Below, one piece after another: positions 19,192 to 26,323 of a DNA stretch of 44,933 bases. Every line of letters begins with the position of its first letter. The first letter of the stretch is position 1. The notes under the pieces were generated by a model that saw only the letters and a program-made list of their open reading frames with translations, was not told the DNA's origin and made no database searches. The position numbers were made by a program, and so were the translations under genes. Where the stretch lies: assembly GCA_964492185.1 (NCBI GenBank), contig CAZBJH010000016.1, positions 1 to 44,933 of the forward strand, in the 5' to 3' direction. Source of the stretch: JAFGSZ01 sp964492185 (GTDB lineage: Bacteria; Bacteroidota; Bacteroidia; Bacteroidales; UBA10428).

Positions 19192-20052
19192 TTAACCAAG
19201 ATAGGTTCGCAATAATTTATTTTTTGCACGTTGCCGAAGATGCTTGATGGCTTTTTCTTTGATCTGCCTTGTGCGTTCGCGTGAGATCCCTATTGAATCA
19301 CCAATTTCTTCAAGTGACATTTGTTTTTTGCCTATACCGTAAAAGGAACGTATTACATTGTTCTCTTTTTCAGGCAAGGTGTTTAATGTGCGTTCAATCT
19401 CCTTGGTCAGTGATTCCGAGATCAGGCTGTTATCGGTTGTCGGATTTTCCGGATTACTTAATACATCAAGCAGGCTGTTATCTTCGCCTTCATGGAAAGG
19501 CGCATCCACTGAAAGGTGCTTTCCTGACAATTCCAGTGTGCTTGCAATTTTGTCCTCCGGCAGTTCAAGAATTTCTGCAACTTCGTCAGGTGAGGGATCA
19601 CGCTCATGCTCTTGTTCAAGCCTCGAGAACGCTTTGTTGATCTTGTTCAGTGCCCCGATCTTGTTCAGGGGCAACCGAACGATCCTTGATTGTTCTGCCA
19701 AAGCCTGCAAAATACACTGTCTGATCCACCATACAGCGTAAGATATGAATTTAAACCCCTTGGTTTCATCAAATTTTTTAGCGGCTTTAATCAGCCCCAG
19801 ATTACCTTCGTTGATTAAATCAGGCAGACTTAAGCCCTGATGCTGATATTGTTTAGCTACAGACACAACAAATCTTAAATTGGCTTTGGTAAGTTTTTCC
19901 AATGCTTCCTGATCTCCTTTTTTGATTCTTCTGGCTAAATCAACTTCTTCTTCCGGCGTTATTAATTCTTCTTTGCCAATATCGTGCAGATATTTCTCCA
20001 GTGAATCACTGTTTCTATTCGTAATTGATTTCGTAATTTTTAACTGCCTCAT
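19192..20052 (-). CDS. rpoD: Primary (housekeeping) RNA polymerase sigma factor, Bacteroidota RpoD/SigA type
   Basis: The 286-residue protein is the short form of the primary sigma factor found in Bacteroidota, lacking the acidic N-terminal region 1.1 of proteobacterial RpoD. Region 1.2 (SLEKYLHDIGKEELITPEEE), region 2 (LRFVVSVAKQYQHQGLSLPDL, KFISYAVWWIRQCILQALAE), region 3 and region 4 (SLEEIGDSIGISRERTRQIKE, the -35-reading helix-turn-helix) are in order. It recruits core RNA polymerase to the TTTG/TAnnTTTG promoters of this phylum. It is transcribed alone, ends at a strong terminator and has a 490-nt upstream region. Start ATG at 20052 gives the usual MRQLKITKSITNR. Confidence 0.96.
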   Translation of the reverse strand: MRQLKITKSITNRNSDSLEKYLHDIGKEELITPEEEVDLARRIKKGDQEALEKLTKANLRFVVSVAKQYQHQGLSLPDLINEGNLGLIKAAKKFDETKGFKFISYAVWWIRQCILQALAEQSRIVRLPLNKIGALNKINKAFSRLEQEHERDPSPDEVAEILELPEDKIASTLELSGKHLSVDAPFHEGEDNSLLDVLSNPENPTTDNSLISESLTKEIERTLNTLPEKENNVIRSFYGIGKKQMSLEEIGDSIGISRERTRQIKEKAIKHLRQRAKNKLLRTYLG

Positions 20053-20542
20053 AATTCCAACCTGTATTTATATTCAAACTTCTACTTTACTCGAATTTTC
20101 CTTCATTCAAATTATTAACAAATGTTTTGCTAAAAATGTTGTAATGGTTAATAAGTTTTTTTTGTTTCTATAACGCTGAACGCTAATCAATTATTTAAAA
20201 TACATAATATTTTGGTAAATACAAAACGATGGTTCTGTAATTCTAATGCATAACTTTTGCCTCAATATCACATAAAACGGCACAATTCATTAATTATTAT
20301 GTAAATGGATCTCCGCGGAATTTGTTTAAAAGTAATTCCTCATCATTGGTTTGATCACTTTTAATAAATAAGTGCAGGAAATAAATAATTGGATTTGTGT
20401 TATCACGGGTACATATAAAATTAAAACAACCCTCAAAAAACGTGCCTTTTTACAGCATTTGTATAGAACAGATGTAAAAAAATCTGATCTTTCTACTGTG
20501 GTATTAATAATATATTACCCTTATTTGTCAGGTATTTGAGGA
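20053..20542. other. 490-nt intergenic region upstream of the sigma-factor gene
   Basis: This stretch separates the minus-strand TPR gene (which ends at 20543) from the start of the minus-strand sigma-factor gene, and should carry the latter's promoter. It is AT-rich and has no convincing open frame. I found no exact minus-strand TAnnTTTG with a well-spaced TTTG. A small imperfect hairpin (CAGAT/ATCTG flanking a T-run on the minus strand, around 20470-20490) might terminate the TPR transcript. Confidence 0.5.
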
Positions 20543-22321
20543 TCATTGTTTCTTTTTTCTTGAAATAATTGTTAAAAGTATAAGCAGTCCAACTGCAAAG
20601 GCACCTGAAATAATGGCAGTAATGGTAATGGTCCTGTTTTTTTTCTGTTCTTTACTATACTGGGTTTTTAAATTATCTATAAGCATATCAGTAGTTTGTA
20701 CTTCTGCAGATGCTTCAATTTTTTGTTTCCTCCTTAATGCTTCATCATTTAACAGCGTAAGTATTTTTTTGGTTTGTTCATATTCAAAATCCATTTCATT
20801 CTCTGATACCGGGATCTCGATGCTCACAAAAAACAGATCCACCTCATTCATTTCATCTCTTAAGGCAAAAAGCTTTTCTTCTTCATTTGTCTCATTATAA
20901 ACCTTATTCAGTGCTTTAAGATTTTTAGCTTTCAGGTCATCCAAATTTGCCGTGTCAGCAATCACTTTGCTTTTTTCGTAGTATTCTGCCGCTTTAGTGT
21001 AATTTCCTGTCCTGCGATAGGAATTGCCAAGATTGAAAAGAGTGACAGCCAGCCCGTGCTCATAGTTCTCATCTTCTTTTGATGTTATGGATCTTTCATA
21101 ATAATCTATGGCTTTTTGGAATTGATTTTTTATGTAGTACAGATTACCGAGATTATTCATTGTCATTGCAGCTTCTTTGCGGTTCTGCGATTCATTGAGG
21201 ACTTTCATCGACTGGTTGAAAAATTTCTCGGCTTCATCATAATTTCCTAATTCATAATGTGCCAGGCCAAGCTTATTGTATATTGGCCCCAGATCATCCT
21301 GTTCATCAAGGTCCTGAATTATATCAACCGATTTTTTGTAGGAAAGGATAGAATTATCCAGGACCTTTTGTTTAAAATATATGTTACCCATCTCATCCAT
21401 TACATCTTTTAAGCCGGCTTTATCATCAATACTGTCCTTTAAACGGGCTGATCTTTCATAATGATCAATAGCATTATCATAATCATAAGTAGTTTCATAA
21501 ACATTGGCAATATTTGAGTATACATCGGAAACTCCTTTTTTATCACCTGATTTTTCTTTTACTTCCAATGCCTTTTCATAACTTACAATTGAGCTGTCAA
21601 AATCACCCGAGCTATAGTATACATTTGCCATTCCGTCATATATATCCGATACCTTATCATGATACCCGTATTCCACTTCGATCATTAAGGATTTCTGATA
21701 ATACTTTAATGCCATCTCCTCATCACCGGCTTTACGAAATGCTTCAGCTATCTGGCTGTATACCTCCGATTTGGCCATTTTATCATCTCCGCTTTCCACT
21801 TCTCTAAGTCTTTTTGCAAAACGTTTGAAAATGGCCCCGCGCAAACTGTCCTTCTTTGATTTTGTTTCCCTGTCCTGAAGAAATTCCTCGAAATCATCGG
21901 GAAGCTGTTCGGCAGCTTCACGGGTTTTCATCACGCTTTCGGCTCTTTGTTCCTGTTCGATCATTTCCTGCTCGCGTCTTTTTGCTTCTTTTACTTTTTG
22001 CCGTAACTCCTGCAATTCCATTGTGCCCAATGTGGCTTCGATAGACTGCATTTTTAATTTTGGCTCCTCTTCCTCGGGCATCAGATCAGATGCCTTTTCA
22101 TATTCCAGCATAGCTGCAGAAAAGTTTTTCTTTTGCAGGTAAATGTCTCCCTTACGCAAATGTTCTTTATACAATGTTTCTTTATCAGGTTGTTTCGCGT
22201 AAAGCAAGACTGAATTTGAGGCCCCTGAAACCTGGATATAGCTACTTGATAATAAAAGCATTAAAAAACATACGCGTATTAAGCTGTTCCTAATTAAGCC
22301 TTTCATAATCTGTTGATTCAT
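20543..22321 (-). CDS. Secreted/membrane-anchored TPR-repeat protein
   Basis: The 592-residue protein has an N-terminal hydrophobic signal or anchor (SLIRVCFLMLLLSSSYIQVSG), a first TPR pair, a charged coiled-coil segment (about 95-150, rich in E/K/R) and about eight further TPR units (DEMALKYYQKSLMIE, FDSSIVSYEKALEVKEKSGD, YDEAEKFFNQSMKVL, FQKAIDYYERSITSKE). Near the C-terminus there is a single membrane helix (TITAIISGAFAVGLLILLTI) ending in a basic tail. The architecture matches the sensor half of Bacteroidota TPR histidine kinases or regulators, but no kinase or DNA-binding domain follows. It is probably a periplasmic protein-protein scaffold. An alternative start is the internal ATG at 22306. 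Its partner is unknown. Confidence 0.8.
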   Translation of the reverse strand: MNQQIMKGLIRNSLIRVCFLMLLLSSSYIQVSGASNSVLLYAKQPDKETLYKEHLRKGDIYLQKKNFSAAMLEYEKASDLMPEEEEPKLKMQSIEATLGTMELQELRQKVKEAKRREQEMIEQEQRAESVMKTREAAEQLPDDFEEFLQDRETKSKKDSLRGAIFKRFAKRLREVESGDDKMAKSEVYSQIAEAFRKAGDEEMALKYYQKSLMIEVEYGYHDKVSDIYDGMANVYYSSGDFDSSIVSYEKALEVKEKSGDKKGVSDVYSNIANVYETTYDYDNAIDHYERSARLKDSIDDKAGLKDVMDEMGNIYFKQKVLDNSILSYKKSVDIIQDLDEQDDLGPIYNKLGLAHYELGNYDEAEKFFNQSMKVLNESQNRKEAAMTMNNLGNLYYIKNQFQKAIDYYERSITSKEDENYEHGLAVTLFNLGNSYRRTGNYTKAAEYYEKSKVIADTANLDDLKAKNLKALNKVYNETNEEEKLFALRDEMNEVDLFFVSIEIPVSENEMDFEYEQTKKILTLLNDEALRRKQKIEASAEVQTTDMLIDNLKTQYSKEQKKNRTITITAIISGAFAVGLLILLTIISRKKKQ

Positions 22322-22487
22322 TTTTTGTCGGAATTTATCTTTTTTTATCTGTGAAAAGTCGGCATTTGCTCATAAATTCTTGATCAATAGTTGTTTTTAT
22401 GAACAATACTATCCAACGAGATCATACGTTGATTTTGTCTTTTTGTTCTAAAAACCCTATAAAATATGAACTATTATAATTAAATCT

Positions 22488-22512
22488 GCATTATTGGTTT
22501 AACCAATAATGC
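22488..22512. promoter_or_regulatory. Perfect 12-bp inverted repeat (possible operator or hairpin)
   Basis: GCATTATTGGTT and AACCAATAATGC flank a single central T. The palindrome is 43 nt past the stop of the minus-strand fucosidase gene and about 165 nt upstream of the TPR gene start. It is not followed by a T-run on the minus strand, so a terminator role is doubtful. The near-absent loop suits a dimeric regulator site better than an RNA hairpin. Confidence 0.4.
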
Positions 22513-22554
22513 CGGTGAATTAAATAATGGACATGCCATGAAAAGCCGGGTTTG

Positions 22555-25014
22555 TTATTTTTGTTTTATTCCTGAGAAATAATAAGACATTCCTTTATCC
22601 GTAATGAAGTCATACATATGAAAATCTTTCAGGCTAACCTCTTTCAGTTGTGCTTTCGGTGAAATAAGAGGTTCTGCAATGTCAGGCACATTAAAATATC
22701 TGTTGGGATTGGGCCCTTCTGCCTTTTTCAGTAAGTTCTTATCTTTGCTTTTTACCTGACTGTGAAGTTTCAAACGGCAATTTCCCCCAAGTGTTGACTT
22801 CACAGTAAGCCCGGTTACTTTATTTTCTTTCCACGCGATATCAACTTCAAATCCTCCACGGGTGCGCAAACCTTCTACTTTTCCTTCCTTCCAGCTGTCA
22901 GGCAGGGCGGGTAAAATGTGAATGGCCCCGTCGTGACTTTGTACAAGCATTTCTGCAATACCTGCCGCGCATCCGAAATTGCCGTCAATCTGAAAAGGAG
23001 GATGAGCATCGAACAGGTTGGGGTAGGTTCCGCCTCTTTCATCCCCGTTGGGTAATATGGCAGGACTGATCTGGTCTTTAATAAGTTTAAGTGCATGATC
23101 TCCATCAAGCATGCGGGCCCAAAGGTTGACTTTCCAGCCCATGGACCAGCCTGTTGAGACATCACCTCTGAAGATCAATGAAGTGCGGGCAGCATCAAAC
23201 AGCCGGGGTGTATGATATGGAGATATCTGATTGCCTGGGTATAAACCATAAAGATGTGATACATGGCGGTGTTTGTCTTCAGGATCATCCCAGTCGTGCA
23301 TCCATTCCTGTAATTGCCCGTAACGGCCAATCTGCATTGGTGCAAGGCGGGGGATCAATGATTTTAATGTATCCCTAAATGCCTGATCTGTCTGAAGGAT
23401 TTCAGCCGCGCTGATAGTTTTTCTGAATAAGTCAAAAACCAGCTGGTTATCCATAGTGGCTCCTGCAGTTATGGTAATCCCTGGTAAATAATCGTTTTCA
23501 GGGGAATTTGAAGGGCAAATTACCAGCCAGTTGTTTTCCGGTTCCTCTTGTAAAGCATCAACCAGGTATTTGGCAGCACCCCGCATGACCGGGTAAGCCG
23601 ACATCAAATAGTTATTATCGCCGGTAAACAGGTAATGTTCCCATAAATGCTGGCATAACCAGATACCTCCACAGGGCCAAAGGCCATAGTATGCACGGTC
23701 AATATTTCCGGAAAATCTCCAGATATCGGTATTATGATGTATAACCCAACCTCCGGCAGCGTACATTTTTTCAGCGCTTTCCTGTCCAGTTACCGAAAGA
23801 TCCTTTATCATGCGAAACAATGGCTCATGCAGCTCTGAAAGATTGGTGATCTCCACCGGCCAGTAGTTCATCTCAGTATTGATATTCAGCGTGTATTTGC
23901 TTTCCCATGGCGGTTTCATCAGTTTGTTCCATAAGCCCTGCAGATTTGGAGGCTGTGTGCCGGGTTGGGAGGATGATATCAGAAGATACCGGCCAAACTG
24001 AAAATACAGGGCAACTAGTTGCGGGTCATCGGCCTCGCTGAATTCGGCAATGCGTACATCAGTAGGTTTGAGGACTGAGTCGGTCAGGCCAAGATCAATA
24101 TTAACCCTGTCGAAATAATTCTTATAGTAACGAATATGGTTATCGCGGGCTTTGTTGAAAGGCACCTGCAGGGCTTTATCGAGATAATTGCCGGCCTTTG
24201 CTGTTGCATCTCCGCTGAGGTCATTATAATGATTGAAATTAGTGCCTGTTGAAATATAAACAGTGGCTGAATTTGCTTGTATGATTGAAATTATGGTATC
24301 AGATGTAATAATATTACCACCTTCTGGTTTAACCATTACCTGGGTTTCAAATTTCACTTTACCGGTCTGGTTGTCATGATCTCCCGAAATTCCCTGCAGG
24401 ATCATCTTCTGATCCTTTATTACAATATTATGTTTCTGGGGACTTTTCATACTGAAGTCACAGGTTATGCTCCCGGCTTTATCGGCTGTTAACCTTACTA
24501 TTATGACCTGGTCAGTGAAAGATGAAAAAATTTCTCTCTTGTATGCAATATTGCCAGTATTATAATGAATTGTAGCCAGCGCGTTTGAAATATTCAACTC
24601 ACGATAATATCCGGTATAAGCTTCATGGCCCGGAAAATTAATAATCAGGCTGCCAACTGGTTGATAGGGCATTCCGTCGTTAGGAGCGACCATTTTCCTG
24701 TCAGCAAGTTCCTGAGCACTTTCATATTTCCCTTCAAAGATCAGCCGGCGTAACTCGGGAATAATACGCCGGGCTTCCGGATTGATATTGTTGTTCGGAC
24801 CCCCGGCCCAGACAGTCTCTTCATTAAGCTGGAGCACCTCTTTACCGGGTGTGCCGAATATCATGGCACCAATACGGCCGTTTCCGACAGGCAGGGCTTC
24901 ATTCCAGTTTTCGGCAGGCCGGGTATACCATAGCTTCATATTTTCCTGTTCTTCAACCTGATTTCCGCATGAGGCGAGAAGAACGAACCAACCAATGAAC
25001 AGACAATTTCTCAT
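22555..25014 (-). CDS. GH95 alpha-L-fucosidase, lipoprotein
   Basis: The 819-residue enzyme has a lipoprotein signal (LLASC, Cys16), so it is probably periplasmic or outer-membrane anchored. The start KLWYTRPAENWNEALPVGNGRIGAMIFG is the GH95 N-terminal beta-sandwich opening, followed by the (alpha/alpha)6 barrel. Residues corresponding to the known GH95 catalytic set are visible: the Asn pair in NINTEMNYWP (about 376-385), the acid Glu in LQEWMHDWDDPEDKHRHVSHL (about 568), and the Asp in QIDGNFG (about 673). GH95 inverting enzymes release terminal alpha-1,2-linked L-fucose (some remove L-galactose). The gene follows a LacI regulator by 26 nt in the same direction. FucI, 8 kb away, could use the fucose released. 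Confidence 0.95.
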   Translation of the reverse strand: MRNCLFIGWFVLLASCGNQVEEQENMKLWYTRPAENWNEALPVGNGRIGAMIFGTPGKEVLQLNEETVWAGGPNNNINPEARRIIPELRRLIFEGKYESAQELADRKMVAPNDGMPYQPVGSLIINFPGHEAYTGYYRELNISNALATIHYNTGNIAYKREIFSSFTDQVIIVRLTADKAGSITCDFSMKSPQKHNIVIKDQKMILQGISGDHDNQTGKVKFETQVMVKPEGGNIITSDTIISIIQANSATVYISTGTNFNHYNDLSGDATAKAGNYLDKALQVPFNKARDNHIRYYKNYFDRVNIDLGLTDSVLKPTDVRIAEFSEADDPQLVALYFQFGRYLLISSSQPGTQPPNLQGLWNKLMKPPWESKYTLNINTEMNYWPVEITNLSELHEPLFRMIKDLSVTGQESAEKMYAAGGWVIHHNTDIWRFSGNIDRAYYGLWPCGGIWLCQHLWEHYLFTGDNNYLMSAYPVMRGAAKYLVDALQEEPENNWLVICPSNSPENDYLPGITITAGATMDNQLVFDLFRKTISAAEILQTDQAFRDTLKSLIPRLAPMQIGRYGQLQEWMHDWDDPEDKHRHVSHLYGLYPGNQISPYHTPRLFDAARTSLIFRGDVSTGWSMGWKVNLWARMLDGDHALKLIKDQISPAILPNGDERGGTYPNLFDAHPPFQIDGNFGCAAGIAEMLVQSHDGAIHILPALPDSWKEGKVEGLRTRGGFEVDIAWKENKVTGLTVKSTLGGNCRLKLHSQVKSKDKNLLKKAEGPNPNRYFNVPDIAEPLISPKAQLKEVSLKDFHMYDFITDKGMSYYFSGIKQK

Positions 25015-25040
25015 AGAATAATAAGTATTAATATAAATAA

Positions 25041-26102
25041 TTACACAATTTGATTATTTGCAGAAACGCTTCCGCCGGCTCTCTTTTTTAAAGAAGAATC
25101 CCGTATTATAAGTGATGAATTTAAAATAACAGTTTTCATTGCCTGTAAAGATCCCCGGCCGGTCAGATGACTTATCAGTCTGCCGGCAGCCTTTTCCCCC
25201 ATCTCATACCCCCTGTAATCAACCGTGGACATATTTGGTTCGATAAGACCGGTAACAGGATCATTGTTAAATCCTACTATGGCAATATCCTGTGGGATCC
25301 TTAATCCGTTTTGTTTTAAGACCTTCATACAACTTGCTGCACAGGTATCATTGGCAGCAAAAATACCATCAGGCAAGGGCTTCATTTTCAGGATCTTTCC
25401 CCCTGCTTCCAAACCTGCCTGAATGCTTAGATCATTGATGATAATATTTTTTTCACGATAAAGGATGCCATGCTTTACCAGTGCTTTTTTATAACCTTTT
25501 AACCTGTCGGCATAAACATTCCTTTTCGTGTTTCCCGTGATATGTATGATATTACGGCATCCCTGATCAATCAGGTGGACTGTGGCTTCAAATGCAGCTT
25601 TGGAATTGTCGATCACGATACGGGTACATTCTTCGTTGCCGCTTACCCTGTCAAAAAAAACCACGGGTATTCCTTTCTTTATAAAAGGATCGAAATGTGC
25701 TGTGTTATCCGTATCATAAGCCAGGGATGCAATTAATCCGTCAACACGGTTGTAAAGGTTGCTTGTATTTTCAATTTCTTTTTTTGCCTGTTCAAGTGAT
25801 TGGCAGATTATAAGATGATAGCCTTGTTCCGAAGCTGCTCTTTCCATACCTGCAAGGGCTGATGACATGAAATTACTGTTTAACCTTGGCACTATCACAC
25901 CTATGGTATCGGTCTTTTGACGGCGCAGGTTACTGGCAAAGGTATTGGATCTGTAACCCAGTTCTTCTGCAAGATCCCTGATCTTTTTCTTCGTGTTTTT
26001 ACTTATGGATGGATGATCCTTCAATCCCCGGCTGATTGTAGCCGGGGAAACATTAAGTTTTCGCGCGAGATCGTATATAGTGTATTCTTTTTTATTGCTC
26101 AT
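25041..26102 (-). CDS. LacI-family transcriptional regulator
   Basis: The 353-residue repressor has the LacI helix-turn-helix (YTIYDLARKLNVSPATISRGL, residues about 7-27), a hinge region and a periplasmic-binding-protein-like effector domain starting TIGVIVPRLNSNF. SRGLKDHPSIS is typical of Bacteroidota LacI proteins. It is encoded immediately upstream of the GH95 fucosidase in the same direction (26 nt), so it most likely controls that operon in response to a sugar. The C-terminal domain is complete. A repeat-derived sequence begins about 50 nt upstream of its start codon. Confidence 0.93.
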   Translation of the reverse strand: MSNKKEYTIYDLARKLNVSPATISRGLKDHPSISKNTKKKIRDLAEELGYRSNTFASNLRRQKTDTIGVIVPRLNSNFMSSALAGMERAASEQGYHLIICQSLEQAKKEIENTSNLYNRVDGLIASLAYDTDNTAHFDPFIKKGIPVVFFDRVSGNEECTRIVIDNSKAAFEATVHLIDQGCRNIIHITGNTKRNVYADRLKGYKKALVKHGILYREKNIIINDLSIQAGLEAGGKILKMKPLPDGIFAANDTCAASCMKVLKQNGLRIPQDIAIVGFNNDPVTGLIEPNMSTVDYRGYEMGEKAAGRLISHLTGRGSLQAMKTVILNSSLIIRDSSLKKRAGGSVSANNQIV

Positions 26103-26153
26103 GGCATCCTTTATCCTTCGGTATTAAAGCAAAAGTATGAAAAAAGCAACAAA

Positions 26154-26176
26154 TCGGACTTTATGGACAGACACTA
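26154..26176 (+). repeat. Solo end fragment of the MITE-like repeat
   Basis: These 23 nt are identical to 26301-26323, the right end of the full element, and lie in the same orientation 147 nt away. They stand 24 nt before the left end of the full copy. They may be the end of an older, otherwise deleted copy. The segment occupies the upstream region of the LacI gene. Confidence 0.75.
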
Positions 26177-26199
26177 TTTAAAGTTTGTCAATAAATTCT

Positions 26200-26323
26200 T
26201 AGTGTTTGTTCAGAATGTTCGAGATCAAGGCGCGTGAACATTTTAAACAGCGGTATACTAAAGTATTTGAGGATTTAAAATGTGAGCAGCAACGCAGATA
26301 TCGGACTTTATGGACAGACACTA
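26200..26323. repeat. 124-nt MITE-like imperfect-hairpin element at the carB stop codon
   Basis: Both ends read TAGTGT inwards: the left strand starts TAGTGTTTGTTCAGAATG and the complement of the right end starts TAGTGTCTGTCCATAAAG. The two arms stay alignable for about 55 nt, including the shared block CATTTTAAA, and meet at the small central hairpin ATACT-AA-AGTAT. No transposase is encoded, so this is a non-autonomous or structural dispersed repeat. The right terminal CTA is, on the minus strand, the TAG stop codon of carB. An almost identical end occurs at 44880-44933. A 37-codon frame (26215-26328, starting MFEIKAREHFKQRY) crosses the element but looks like a by-product of it. Confidence 0.75.

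Noticed and set aside
26130..26153. A LacI-gene promoter (TACTTTTG on the minus strand at 26130-26137)
   Set aside because: The octamer fits the -7 consensus, but the nearest upstream TTTG (26150-26153) is only 12 nt away instead of about 19-21, so I do not call a promoter.
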